This document shows, one piece after another, positions 17,105 to 26,707 of a stretch of 64,000 nucleotides of DNA (position 1 is its first letter; the number at the start of each line of letters is the position of its first letter). Source of the stretch: a virus; IMG/VR virus record IMGVR_UViG_3300010354_000045, positions 1-64,000 of that record; one strand, written 5' to 3'. The notes under the pieces are model-generated. The model saw only the letters and a program-made list of their open reading frames with translations, was not told where the DNA came from and did no database searches. The position numbers and the translations under genes were made by a program.

Positions 17105-17535
17105 AAGATAGAATAGTATGCAGCGGTGCGTTATTCTATGCAAAATCTACTAAAAGAGTTTTGTTATTACAAAAAGCCAATGGTAAACATCAAAGTACTT
17201 GGGGGTTAGTAGGCGGCACAAACGTTGTTGGAGAAAGTCCCTGGCAGGGGCTACAACGAGAAATTGCAGAAGAAATAGGTTCTATCCCCAATATAATTAA
17301 AACAATACCATTAGAAACATTTGTAAGTAATGACAACGTTTTTAATTTTCACACGTACCTTTGTGTAGTTGCAGAAGAATTCATACCAACATTAAGTTTA
17401 GAACATTGTGCATGGGCATGGTCAACAATCGATTATGCTCCTAAACCGTTACATCAAGGTCTTAGAAGTAGTTTTGGTAACAGGGTTATTCGATTAAAAT
17501 TACAAACAGTATTTGACGTAGTTGATTTAACCTAA
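17086..17535 (+). CDS. Nudix hydrolase
   Basis: 149 residues. A perfect Nudix box runs from G44 to S66 (G-x5-E50-x7-R58-E59-I-A-E62-E63-I-G65), the Mg-binding catalytic helix that cleaves nucleoside diphosphates linked to another group. The preceding STWGLVGG is the usual strand. The substrate cannot be told; candidates are oxidised dNTPs, NAD-type cofactors or RNA caps. It starts inside the end of gp15 (AAGG ribosome site), so it is expressed with the late neck operon. Its end overlaps the convergent 93-aa gene by 9 bp. Confidence 0.92.
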   Translation: MENSIVKDRIVCSGALFYAKSTKRVLLLQKANGKHQSTWGLVGGTNVVGESPWQGLQREIAEEIGSIPNIIKTIPLETFVSNDNVFNFHTYLCVVAEEFIPTLSLEHCAWAWSTIDYAPKPLHQGLRSSFGNRVIRLKLQTVFDVVDLT

Positions 17536-17808
17536 ACTTAGAATAGGATCACTCGAGTGATCTCTTATATAAATCAATAAGTTTTCTCTTGCAGCTTCGT
17601 ATTCGAGTTTAGCTGCTTGTAATTTTTCAGTTGTTTCAATTCCAACTCGTTTATTATATTCTATTTGTGCTTGGTTATAAGCTTCTGCTTTATCTCTATA
17701 TATTGTATTCAAGTTAACAGCAACAGTATCGTCTGTTCCTTTTGTAGATTGAACATAAAAACGATTTTTTTCTTGACGCCATTCATATGAAAGATGAAAA
17801 TTTTCCAT
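17527..17808 (-). CDS. small helical protein of unknown function
   Basis: 93 residues. The N-terminal ~35 residues look like a small beta hairpin (FHLSYEWRQEKNRFYVQS). The rest is a long amphipathic helix (RDKAEAYNQAQIEYNKRVG, then EKLQAAKLEYEAARENLLIY), suitable for a coiled coil. It is the last gene of the fibre operon, 9 nt after the 1293-aa protein, with AAAGG before the ATG. A fibre-assembly or attachment helper is one possibility, by position only. Confidence 0.65.
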   Translation of the reverse strand: MENFHLSYEWRQEKNRFYVQSTKGTDDTVAVNLNTIYRDKAEAYNQAQIEYNKRVGIETTEKLQAAKLEYEAARENLLIYIRDHSSDPILSLG

Positions 17809-17817
17809 AATTTACCT

Positions 17818-20800
17818 TTAACCTTGACTTTCTGTCCAAGAGAGGCGGCACCTTACGTTCTGTGCGTTAGCGCCAAGATTCCTTGCAAATACTGTAATAA
17901 TATCAGGACCGTCTGGATATCCGACGTTACCCCCAAAGACACTATTGCCTAATTCTCTAATGATATTAATATCAAAAGAGGTTGTTGCAAATCTTCCTTG
18001 ACCTTCTTCAGCAAAGAAACTCATTAACACGTCACCTGCTACAGGTGCCGGAGTAGTGCCGCTAACTGAGTGATCTAAGTATTGGCTAATACTACCGTTA
18101 CCTGTTCTAATCCAATTGGCTTGATTAGTAAACAATGTACTTTCTGTATTAAGCCTTAGTGTAATCTGGAAAAACCCAGACACTGCTACACCTACTTGTT
18201 TTAATGTCAACGCACTTCTATTAATTAACGCTCTACGACCAAATTGATCTCCAATTCCATTATCAACGCTAGGGGCTAATCTTACGCTAACAATTGGTAG
18301 TTCGGAGCCGGCGCCAACGTTGATTTGATTAGTAGTACCAGCAGTGAACAGGTAGGATTTATCTTCATCAAATCTACCATCCATCATTACCGATACACCC
18401 CAATGGCTAAGGCTTGGCGCACAATTTTGATTAAAGCTCCATATGTTATCGCCCACGTTAGCAGTTGCATTTGATATCAATCCAAATTCATTTCTTTGAA
18501 CAATAGTAAATCTTGTAGCGCTACGACCGCTTATAGTTCCTGCACTACCTGGAGTACCTTTGGTGTATCTCATGGTTTCGTAGTTAATTACAACTCTTCC
18601 AATTCTAGGAAAATCTGTAGCTTCGGAGTCCCACATGTCAAATGTTGAACTAACTGTAGTCAATGTGCTTCTTAATACGCCCCTTTTAGATCTATTAGAT
18701 ATTTCAAATCTTCCAGGTAAATTACCTGATCGCATATAAGCTTCTGTGTTAACGTTATTGTTGATAAATTCATGACAATATGCAATAGATCCGTCTAGAG
18801 TTCTCATTCCAAATCTAGCCTTTCCTGCACCATACCAAGAATAATCAATAAACACCATCTGCATTTTATTGCCGTCAAAAATAAAACCACTGGGCCCAGA
18901 GCCGTCAAATTTATCTAAGTTAAAGCTACCCGAAGCTACTCTTAAATCATTAGTAAATAATACTCTTAACCCCGATTCTGTAATTGTTTTACATGCTGGT
19001 GCAATATATATCTGCGTATCATTAATTATCTGTGCTATAATATAACCAACACCTTTGATAAGAATATTATCACCTTCTCTTAACTGGCTCAGCCATTTAG
19101 TACCTGTTCCGGTTACAGTTGAGCTATTAGCTGTTACTGAAACTGAGCCCGGCAATTGATTTGTACTATTTCGCCTTACAACATATATGTCTGCACCGTC
19201 ATACTCAAAAAACAATCCGTTTTGATCGTCAAACATACCATCTCTTACAACAGAGTCTTGCCAGTTTTGCACAATTACCTTACCTACGCCGCCCGGTGAT
19301 GTATCTGTAGGTTGTGTTCCCGCCGGAAGAGTTACGGTAAATGTTCTTGAATCAACTACGGTTGCAACTCTAAAAAATCCATTGTATCTGTTTAAACCGC
19401 TAGTTACTGTAAATCCCGATAGATATATTTGTGCTCCTAATCTATATTGATCTGGAGTGGTAAATCCGTGATCTATATCAGTGACTATAGTAAAAACATA
19501 AGGATTAACGTTTGTTAACACTGATACCGATGATATGTCATATGTAGGTTTAAATAAAATACCTGTTGAAAATTGAATACCTTTACCTGATTGATAGCGG
19601 AAATATCTGCGAGTCTGTCGAATAATTTGAGCGTTTGGACTAGAGGTTGCTGTTGTTATAGACACGCCTCCGTCATTAAATCTGTGTGTAGGCACTCCTT
19701 CTGGGGCAACATATACCCTAGTATTACCTCCGTTTACTGTAGTAGTTGATCCAAATGCAGCAGTAGCGTTAGTAAGATATCTAACAACCGTTGCACTTCT
19801 AACTTGATTAATTTCAAATACACCTACCCATACTGCTGTAGGATTAGAAGTATCTGTTACAAATATTTTATTTCCTGGAAATAAAGAATGCGGTGATTGA
19901 AAAGTAATTTCAGCTTGGATTGTTGATATAATTTGTTGAATACTGTTAATAGGTATTGCACCGGCTGCAAAAAAACCACCGGTGTATATAGTAGTATTGG
20001 CGTTAGCATAGTTTGTTCCGTTTACTACTGGTTTTCCTACTCGCATATCAAATGTAGTTGTGTTGATAACAGAACTAATAACACCGGTAGCATCTGATAA
20101 TCTATTTGTAGTTTCTCTTAAAGATATAGGTTGCATTACAGCAAAAGGTGATGTTGGAGCAGTTTGCACTACTACTCGAACAGGTCTGTTGGAGTTTGTT
20201 AAAATATTCCAACCGTCTAAACCGGTAATTGACTGACTAGCTATAAGCGTAGTACCGTCAGATATTTCAAGCCAGGTTGAGCCATTGGCATTAGTAGTAT
20301 ATCTTATTTGTTGTTGATTACTATTTTCAAACCATCTAATTTCAACTATGGTTCTATTAGCAATATTTCCGCCAAAGTTGTAACCTTCCCATCTTAGGGT
20401 GTAGATGCCGGTGGTAACAACGCCACCATTAAGTGTCAATAGACGCTTGTCACCTTTGAAGAATCCCAGATGAGGGAAAGGCGGTGTAGTCGGAACCAAT
20501 GCAGTTGGAATTTGTCCAGTTCCAGTTCCAAAACTGATATATCCGTTAGTTCCTACAAACAAAACGTTGTAGGTAGAACCTAAAAACTGAATATTAAAAG
20601 GCAAATTTACCTGAACGAACGTATCGTCACTGTCACCAGTAAATAAATTAGTTAATCCTGTTGTACCGTTAGTTGGAACACCTGCATTAAGTGCTATGCC
20701 GGCTGTACCTGTTGGAGATTGACCAGTAATAGAAACAATTTGACTGCCTGAGAACGCAGGCTCGTTAGCTTTTAAAAAATAAGATGGATAACTGTTTATA

Positions 20801-21699
20801 GTTTCTACAGTTTCCCATTTAGTACCCTGAGCACTATACTCAAAGTCAGTGTCCATCATTGACTGAGGCGTAGACACACGCATTTTTTCAACAGCATCCT
20901 GATAAACAGGATCGGGTTTCATACTTGCACTACCTTCGTCATAGATGAGACTAATTTCATCAGTAGGCCTCATAGTACTAGTAACTGAATAAAAATAAAT
21001 TGTAGTTAAGTCATCAGGAATTTGTTTGTAAATTGCATAAGCAGTTCTAGTAGCATCAGCAAAATTATACATGATAACACCTCTAGTGCTATTGACTATT
21101 AGTGCAGACTTTTTAACAGTAATTTTGCCTCTAGTTGTTAAATATCCCCAGAATCCGTTACCGAGGGTCAATGCAGGTAAACTAGTAAGCCCGTTAGTAA
21201 TTGTATCTGTAATACCTGTTAATAATGTAGTTACTCTTGCGTTTGCGCCGGCTTCTCCGTTTAATCCTGTTGTAATTTGCGGCTCAGCTGTCTGATATGC
21301 TGGACTAGCTGCTACACCCGGAAAAATATAATTGTTAATTAAACTAGTAATGTAAGTATAAACAGAAACCTCTGGAGCTCGATCTCCGTCGACTTGCGGA
21401 ATATCTCCCACCCAATAAAAACTGGCAATTTCTCTAGTCTGTACATTACCATTAAACTTTAAATCATTAGTTAACGCTTCAATAACATAACCTACATCTC
21501 TTTCACATTTTGCCGAATTATAATCATAATCCTGGAACGGAGCAATATTATTGTTAATTTGATTCTGTATATAAGCCACAGACATTTTTTGTATAAATGC
21601 TTTATTGGCTACTAATCTTGCATAGGCATTAGGAAAGGCATTAAAACTTTCGTTTGACCCTGGTGTAAATGAATAATTAAAAAGTTGTTTTTTTGCCAT
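17818..21699 (-). CDS. large virion structural / tail-fibre-associated protein
   Basis: 1293 residues. The N-terminal ~320 residues (start MAKKQLFNYSFTPGSNESF; later CERDVGYVIEALTNDLKFNG and STPQSMMDTDFEYSAQGTKW) match a large structural protein I recall from marine T4-like phages. From ~330 onward it is beta-rich and Ser/Thr/Gly/Asn-rich, with a segment around 370-520 resembling an extracellular beta-sandwich (VGTNGYISFGTGTG, TGIYTLRWEGYNFGG). The C-terminal third has GSGPSGFIFDGNKMQMVFID. Likely a baseplate-attached spike or fibre; the exact role is not known. Only a weak CGGA ribosome site is seen. Confidence 0.75.
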   Translation of the reverse strand: MAKKQLFNYSFTPGSNESFNAFPNAYARLVANKAFIQKMSVAYIQNQINNNIAPFQDYDYNSAKCERDVGYVIEALTNDLKFNGNVQTREIASFYWVGDIPQVDGDRAPEVSVYTYITSLINNYIFPGVAASPAYQTAEPQITTGLNGEAGANARVTTLLTGITDTITNGLTSLPALTLGNGFWGYLTTRGKITVKKSALIVNSTRGVIMYNFADATRTAYAIYKQIPDDLTTIYFYSVTSTMRPTDEISLIYDEGSASMKPDPVYQDAVEKMRVSTPQSMMDTDFEYSAQGTKWETVETINSYPSYFLKANEPAFSGSQIVSITGQSPTGTAGIALNAGVPTNGTTGLTNLFTGDSDDTFVQVNLPFNIQFLGSTYNVLFVGTNGYISFGTGTGQIPTALVPTTPPFPHLGFFKGDKRLLTLNGGVVTTGIYTLRWEGYNFGGNIANRTIVEIRWFENSNQQQIRYTTNANGSTWLEISDGTTLIASQSITGLDGWNILTNSNRPVRVVVQTAPTSPFAVMQPISLRETTNRLSDATGVISSVINTTTFDMRVGKPVVNGTNYANANTTIYTGGFFAAGAIPINSIQQIISTIQAEITFQSPHSLFPGNKIFVTDTSNPTAVWVGVFEINQVRSATVVRYLTNATAAFGSTTTVNGGNTRVYVAPEGVPTHRFNDGGVSITTATSSPNAQIIRQTRRYFRYQSGKGIQFSTGILFKPTYDISSVSVLTNVNPYVFTIVTDIDHGFTTPDQYRLGAQIYLSGFTVTSGLNRYNGFFRVATVVDSRTFTVTLPAGTQPTDTSPGGVGKVIVQNWQDSVVRDGMFDDQNGLFFEYDGADIYVVRRNSTNQLPGSVSVTANSSTVTGTGTKWLSQLREGDNILIKGVGYIIAQIINDTQIYIAPACKTITESGLRVLFTNDLRVASGSFNLDKFDGSGPSGFIFDGNKMQMVFIDYSWYGAGKARFGMRTLDGSIAYCHEFINNNVNTEAYMRSGNLPGRFEISNRSKRGVLRSTLTTVSSTFDMWDSEATDFPRIGRVVINYETMRYTKGTPGSAGTISGRSATRFTIVQRNEFGLISNATANVGDNIWSFNQNCAPSLSHWGVSVMMDGRFDEDKSYLFTAGTTNQINVGAGSELPIVSVRLAPSVDNGIGDQFGRRALINRSALTLKQVGVAVSGFFQITLRLNTESTLFTNQANWIRTGNGSISQYLDHSVSGTTPAPVAGDVLMSFFAEEGQGRFATTSFDINIIRELGNSVFGGNVGYPDGPDIITVFARNLGANAQNVRCRLSWTESQG

Positions 21700-21724
21700 T
21701 TTTATTCCGTTTTTATAAACATTT

Positions 21725-22153
21725 TTATAGTGCTACTGCATAAGCTATTGCTAGACTATCAGGTATTAATTTTTGTCCGGCTGCTGTAATAGTTCCCGAA
21801 ACTGCAATATTTCCAGTTACCTGTAATTTATTTACACCGTCGTCTATTGCAGATCCTATAACAACATTACCGTTATATTGAGCAATTTTTACTAGTCCTG
21901 AACTATTAACTTCTATACTAGGTATGCCAGATACATCGTTAACTGAAAATATAGTGCCCGTTAAACTATTAGTTAATGAAAACAATTGCCCATTACTAGC
22001 TTCAAAACTAAGAGTACCATTACTTGTTGGTAATGCAACAACACTAACGTTTTGCGGACCAAGACTGGCATTTGCACCGCTAAAAACAATAGCAGGATTA
22101 TTTGCCGAACCTACATTAGGAGTAATTACTATATTTTTATCAGAATTTGCCAT
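21725..22153 (-). CDS. short fibre-type protein
   Basis: 142 residues, low in charge and rich in Ser, Asn, Val and Gly. Motifs SNGTLSFEASNGQLFSLTN, IFSVNDVSGIPSIEVNSSG and NKLQVTGNIAVSGTITA are the repeating beta-strand style of phage fibre shafts. It looks like a self-contained shaft/tip segment, or a module that pairs with the neighbouring fibre. A late box lies 7 nt upstream. Confidence 0.65.
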   Translation of the reverse strand: MANSDKNIVITPNVGSANNPAIVFSGANASLGPQNVSVVALPTSNGTLSFEASNGQLFSLTNSLTGTIFSVNDVSGIPSIEVNSSGLVKIAQYNGNVVIGSAIDDGVNKLQVTGNIAVSGTITAAGQKLIPDSLAIAYAVAL

Positions 22154-22160
22154 AGTATTA

Positions 22161-22167
22161 TATTTAG
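22161..22167 (-). promoter_or_regulatory. late promoter box CTAAATA
   Basis: CTAAATA on the minus strand, 7 nt before the ATG at 22153 and with no ribosome site in the gap. It lies between two fibre genes. Confidence 0.5.
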
Positions 22168-22180
22168 TTGTTAAAAAACT

Positions 22181-24064
22181 TTAAAGTCTTGTTATAACTA
22201 CCTGTCCTTCAGCCAAAGTTGCATTAGGAGCACCTGCACTAGCTAAAGATCTAGTAACATTAGTGGCACCTGGAACAACGTAGGAACTTCCGCCTGTTGA
22301 TCGACGTAAACTCTGCCCCGAACTTCCTGTTACGACTCCGCCTGTATAACCGCCACCACCGCCAGTACCAAATCCTCCGTTTCTGGCACCACCACCGCCA
22401 AAACCCGCGCCGCCGGCAGTTGTAGTATCAAATACGGTTGATTGATAAAGGCCGCCAAACAGTCCATTAAAAAAACTTCGACCTTCACCAACATTGCTTG
22501 TAGGAAATCTGTCACCGTTGGTATTAAATCCGCCGCCACCGCTAGGATTTGCGGTACCACTATCATTATTAATTGTTCCACCATTACCGGTTGTAGGAGT
22601 TAATGGATTTAATGCGCCTGCATTTAGCACTGTAACGGTTATTCCGTCTGTAGTTTGAGCATCTGCAAAAGCCTGACCTGTTTGAAAACTAGCCTCACTG
22701 GTATAAAAACTGTAATCACCGGCACCCCCAGCTACTACTAATGGGGTGGAGCCGGCAATAGCTCCATTATTTGAAAGAACAACCCAACTAGCTCCTTCAC
22801 CTACTTCGGTGGCAGCACTTGCACGCTGTCCACAAATTATCCATATTTTTTGACCTTGTGTTAAACTTACTGTTGCTGTAATTAAAGCAGCAGCACCTTT
22901 AGTAGAGGCGCTGCCACTAGAAGCGCCTCTTGCTTGTATCTGATAATTAGCAGATGCTGGCACAGTCCATAGCTGATACCCGTTAAATGCGGTTACTTGA
23001 TAATAGGCGGTATTGTTTAACCAAGGATTATTAGCGGTATCATATGCAGCCAGTAATTGTGCCTGAGTCGGGCCAAGGCGACCAATAGTGCCTGCGTTAG
23101 TAAATGTAAATGTAGTAAACGAATATAAGTTAACTGCTACAGTAAGGTTAAAAGTTTTGCTAGTAGTTTGATTTATTTGATCAGTAAACGTAACGGTAAA
23201 AGTTGTTGAGGCAATACTTTGAGTAGGAAGTCCTGAAATAGTTCCATCTTGGCTAATAGATAGGCCTGTAGGTAGTGTTGGACTAATAGACGCAGCAACG
23301 GTACCATATCCACCAGTATAACTTACTGGTCTAAAAGAAATTGATCCTGTTACTGTTTGATTTGCAATTAGTACAGTACTTGATAAGACAGGAAAAGATA
23401 CACTCTGAAAGGTTCGATTCGAAAAGGCTCTATAATTATTTTCTATTTCACTGTCAGACAAAGCTCTATTATAAATTCTAACTGCTCTTATAGAACAAGT
23501 GGCAAATTCACCTGGGAATCCATTGTGAATGTTAAGGATTTGACTAGTAAAATTATTATTAAAATTTGATTTTTGATGTTGTAAAATAGCATTTTTATAA
23601 CCATAGGCTACATTAGATTCTCTTTTTAAAACAATATGATTCCATTCATTTAAAGTAAGAGACCAACCAGCAGTTGGGTCTGTATTAAATGTAGCACTGT
23701 AAAAATATACTTGTCCGTTAGTGACATTTGCTTTGAGTGCAAACGTATTTTGCTCGGGTAACGCTACCATGTGAGTATATGTGCTAAAGCTAGTCGGATA
23801 TATCCAAACTTCTATAGTAAAATTACCGGTTCCGAACGCCCAGTTACTATTAGAAGGCCATTGTAAATAGTCGGTACTAGGAAATGACCATGCACCTGTG
23901 ACCAAACTCCATGTTGTAGTTCCTACAATTGATCCCACTAAAGGAGTACTTATACCCGTTGTGGTAATTTGTTTAGTAGCAAAGTTTGTATTGTTATAGT
24001 TAAATGAATCAATATTAAAAACTAATCCTGATATAACTAAATTTGGTCCTGAAATCCCTGCCAT
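22181..24064 (-). CDS. LamG-like adhesin with Ig-like and glycine-rich domains
   Basis: 627 residues. Residues ~45-225 read as a LamG/concanavalin-type domain (GNFTIEVWIYPTSFSTYTHM, WNHIVLKRESNVAYGYKN, RAVRIYNRALSDSEIENNY). Residues ~240-315 resemble a cadherin/putative-Ig module (SPTLPTGLSISQDGTISGLP, TFTVTFTDQINQTTS). The C-terminal ~240 residues become glycine-rich (GGGGFNTNGDRFP, GGAGFGGGGARNGGFGTGGG) like the polyglycine specificity loops of T-even adhesins. Probably a receptor- or glycan-binding tip; the ligand is unknown. Paired with the next gene, which has the same architecture. Confidence 0.8.
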   Translation of the reverse strand: MAGISGPNLVISGLVFNIDSFNYNNTNFATKQITTTGISTPLVGSIVGTTTWSLVTGAWSFPSTDYLQWPSNSNWAFGTGNFTIEVWIYPTSFSTYTHMVALPEQNTFALKANVTNGQVYFYSATFNTDPTAGWSLTLNEWNHIVLKRESNVAYGYKNAILQHQKSNFNNNFTSQILNIHNGFPGEFATCSIRAVRIYNRALSDSEIENNYRAFSNRTFQSVSFPVLSSTVLIANQTVTGSISFRPVSYTGGYGTVAASISPTLPTGLSISQDGTISGLPTQSIASTTFTVTFTDQINQTTSKTFNLTVAVNLYSFTTFTFTNAGTIGRLGPTQAQLLAAYDTANNPWLNNTAYYQVTAFNGYQLWTVPASANYQIQARGASSGSASTKGAAALITATVSLTQGQKIWIICGQRASAATEVGEGASWVVLSNNGAIAGSTPLVVAGGAGDYSFYTSEASFQTGQAFADAQTTDGITVTVLNAGALNPLTPTTGNGGTINNDSGTANPSGGGGFNTNGDRFPTSNVGEGRSFFNGLFGGLYQSTVFDTTTAGGAGFGGGGARNGGFGTGGGGGYTGGVVTGSSGQSLRRSTGGSSYVVPGATNVTRSLASAGAPNATLAEGQVVITRL

Positions 24065-24073
24065 ATCTACACC

Positions 24074-26134
24074 TTAAATTTGTTGTTCTCTTCCAATCTG
24101 CCCAACATTAGTGCTAGGAAATCTTCTGTTTAGTCCCCAAATGACTCTTACTGCTCCGTTTCCGCCTGCACCGCCCGATGGCGCACTTCCTCCTGCACCT
24201 ACAACCACTGTATACGTTTGTCGAGGAAATACTGGATAGTTATTAATAAACCGTGTTCCGCCACCGCCACCGCCACCACTACTGCTAAACTGATTAGCAC
24301 CACCACCACCACCAAATTTTCCGCCGTTAGAACCGTTCCACGGGAATGTACCTGCTGTGCCAGTAGTGCCGGAATCGCCTCCAGAACCGCCTTGACCACC
24401 ACTGTTAGAGAACAGGGCGCCGCCGCCGGCACCATTATCACCTTGGCCGTAAACTCCAATACCTCCGCCGCCGGCACCGCCGTCTCCAGAGCTGCCTGAC
24501 GGAGTTGTTCCAGACCAAGATCCGCCGCCACCGCCACCACCGCCGGATCCACTGTTTCCAGATCCACTGGCACTGCCGGCACCACCGTTTCCTGCATATC
24601 CGCCGGCGCCACCACCGCCGCCATTTCCAGAACCATTGTAGCCACCACCACCGCCATTACCGCCACCAATGTCTCCGCTTGAACCGGAAATGGTGCCTCC
24701 TGCACCAGCAGAAGATTGTGTGCCACCACCACCTCCATTTGCTATGCAAATAGATCCGCCAAACGAGCTAGTTCCTCCGGCATTACCAGACCCGCTATCA
24801 GTGGCACTAGCTCCGCCGCCACCTACACATAATATTGTCAGTGCGTAAATACCTTCTGGAACAGTAAACGTATATGTGCCGGGAGTTGTATATAAAATTC
24901 CACCAATATGAGAATAGTATCTAGGTATATAACTGTCGTATAGTTGCTGTACTTGATCAGCAGATAAATTTGTTCTGTAAACACTAATATTACTTATAAA
25001 TCCGTTAGCAAAAGAAAAATTAGATAATTCCGATCCTATTGATACTGAACTTCCTTGACCAAAATTAAAATTTGATGGCAAGGTTGTTGATAGAACATTT
25101 TGTGCATCTCGATATACAATCAAACTAGTTCCATTTCTTACTACACCTATATGATGCCATAGATTGTCGTTTACATTTATTCCGGATGATGCTGTTGTTT
25201 CTACCGTCGATCCAAGAACAGATTCATAATATGAAAAACTTAAATTACTAGAATTTGTAGAAATACGTAGTGCCCAAGCACCAACAGCTGGCTGGCCGGG
25301 TGGCGGTGGTAAAATTGGATAACCTTGACTAAGAATACAAGAATAATTATTTTGTGTAGTAGTGCTTGACCGCCACCATATACTAATCGACCAATTACCT
25401 GTACCTAGCGTTGCTATTTGTGAGGTCGCAGGAAATGATCCAGTGCTGGTTCCCGATCCGGTTGAGCCGAACTGTAAAAGTCCATAAGTTAAATAAGGTT
25501 CAACTTTTTCATTTACAGTAACAGGTACGGATCTGTTAATTAAGTCTACCCACCTATTGCCATTAGTGTTAGCTAACGGATTGAATGTTGTTACTACTGA
25601 GGACCGTTCGACTTGAAGCCCGTCAAACCAAATATTAACCCCGTTTGTAGTGCATCCTAATCTTGCCTGTACATAAAACGTGCTAGCATTAGTAAATGTC
25701 ACAGAAAAACTAAATCTTTGCCAAAATGTTGTAACTGTAAAAGTGTTAGATAGTGCTTCTAAGTATGCTCCTGAACTATTTGCACTAAAAAGATAGGGCA
25801 GCGCTGTTGCTGTAGAACTAGCTTTAGCCCAGAAACTTAGTGTCCAAGATTGAGCCGATGCTGCTTGTGCTAAATTCCATATAGAATTGCTATAAGTTGC
25901 AATATAAGAATCAGTACCTTGAGAAAACATTTTTAAAGGTATGCCGCCGGCTGGACTTCGATTAATCGAATCGTCCCTTGAAATAGAACAGGTGTTTAAT
26001 CCAGCAGTACCACACCATGCAAATAAGTCTAGTGGGTTAGGTACAACATTACCGCTATAACTTTGTGGGTTAGCTGAATCTAAGCAACTTACTAGGTCAG
26101 TAATTGGAATTGACTGGTTGAGTGATATTCCCAT
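24074..26134 (-). CDS. LamG-like adhesin with long polyglycine region
   Basis: 686 residues. Residues ~80-195 look like a carbohydrate-binding beta sandwich (SWTLSFWAKASSTATALPYL, VNIWFDGLQVERSSVV). Residues ~225-405 look like a LamG domain (GNWSISIWWRSSTTTQNNYS, LWHHIGVVRNGTSLIVYRD, GFISNISVYRTNLSADQVQQ). Residues ~430-660 are extremely glycine-rich with runs of G up to eight. It ends in a short conserved-type strand (NGAVRVIWGLNRRFPSTNVG). The fold of the Gly region recalls gp38-type adhesins that choose the host receptor. ATG immediately follows the preceding stop (TAAATG). Confidence 0.8.
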   Translation of the reverse strand: MGISLNQSIPITDLVSCLDSANPQSYSGNVVPNPLDLFAWCGTAGLNTCSISRDDSINRSPAGGIPLKMFSQGTDSYIATYSNSIWNLAQAASAQSWTLSFWAKASSTATALPYLFSANSSGAYLEALSNTFTVTTFWQRFSFSVTFTNASTFYVQARLGCTTNGVNIWFDGLQVERSSVVTTFNPLANTNGNRWVDLINRSVPVTVNEKVEPYLTYGLLQFGSTGSGTSTGSFPATSQIATLGTGNWSISIWWRSSTTTQNNYSCILSQGYPILPPPPGQPAVGAWALRISTNSSNLSFSYYESVLGSTVETTASSGINVNDNLWHHIGVVRNGTSLIVYRDAQNVLSTTLPSNFNFGQGSSVSIGSELSNFSFANGFISNISVYRTNLSADQVQQLYDSYIPRYYSHIGGILYTTPGTYTFTVPEGIYALTILCVGGGGASATDSGSGNAGGTSSFGGSICIANGGGGGTQSSAGAGGTISGSSGDIGGGNGGGGGYNGSGNGGGGGAGGYAGNGGAGSASGSGNSGSGGGGGGGGSWSGTTPSGSSGDGGAGGGGIGVYGQGDNGAGGGALFSNSGGQGGSGGDSGTTGTAGTFPWNGSNGGKFGGGGGANQFSSSGGGGGGGTRFINNYPVFPRQTYTVVVGAGGSAPSGGAGGNGAVRVIWGLNRRFPSTNVGQIGREQQI

Positions 26135-26707
26135 TTACCATATCCTTATTTGATCTATTATTGTTTGAGAGCCGCTACCGGTACTACTACAACTGCGGCC
26201 ATGATGTATTCCGGCTAACGATCCGTTAACATTACGTCTACGAACAATAGTAAAGTATCTAAATACTTCTCCGTTAAATCTCATAAAGTTATTTGCATCG
26301 TTATCGCACGCTGTAGTTTTGTCATGCGTAGAAAATTGTGGTTCATCTTGAGCAAGGTATGTTCTAATAATTCTATCCCCAGCAGATTCGTTATAGTTGA
26401 TCATATTGCCAGTGCCGCTAGCACCTACTGCTGCACCGTATGCACTAGTATTCATAAAACTCCAACAAGCCGCTGTTCCAGACACTTGAAAACGACAACT
26501 CATATAACGCCATGCAAACGGATCTTTTAATTCAATGTATATACCGCTGTCTGCGCCGCCACACCCGGCCAAGTCATGTCTAAAAGTCGCTACAAACCCA
26601 GAGTCAGGTCCGTCGACTTGACTTAATAATGTTGCGCCTGTAACATTTATTGAATTAACATTTTGACTAGTTATGAGCAGGCCGCCTGAACTGTAGTTAA
26701 CTGCCAT
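26135..26707 (-). CDS. unknown Cys-containing surface-type protein
   Basis: 190 residues. Beta-rich with six cysteines (AGCGGADSG, MSCRFQ, AACWSF, KTTACDND, GRSCSSTG), unusual for a phage fibre part, and a His-rich patch (RNVNGSLAGIHHGRSCSS). No family recognised. It sits in the fibre operon between the 71-aa Cys-rich protein and the polyglycine adhesin, with junctions of 0-1 nt. A host-surface-binding head is a reasonable guess from position. Confidence 0.6.
   Translation of the reverse strand: MAVNYSSGGLLITSQNVNSINVTGATLLSQVDGPDSGFVATFRHDLAGCGGADSGIYIELKDPFAWRYMSCRFQVSGTAACWSFMNTSAYGAAVGASGTGNMINYNESAGDRIIRTYLAQDEPQFSTHDKTTACDNDANNFMRFNGEVFRYFTIVRRRNVNGSLAGIHHGRSCSSTGSGSQTIIDQIRIW

Noticed and set aside
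24199-24753. Alternate-frame ORFs across the polyglycine region, including a His/Arg-rich one
   Set aside because: Produced by reading GGN repeats in other frames; the LamG-polyglycine frame is continuous with conserved-type sequence on both sides.
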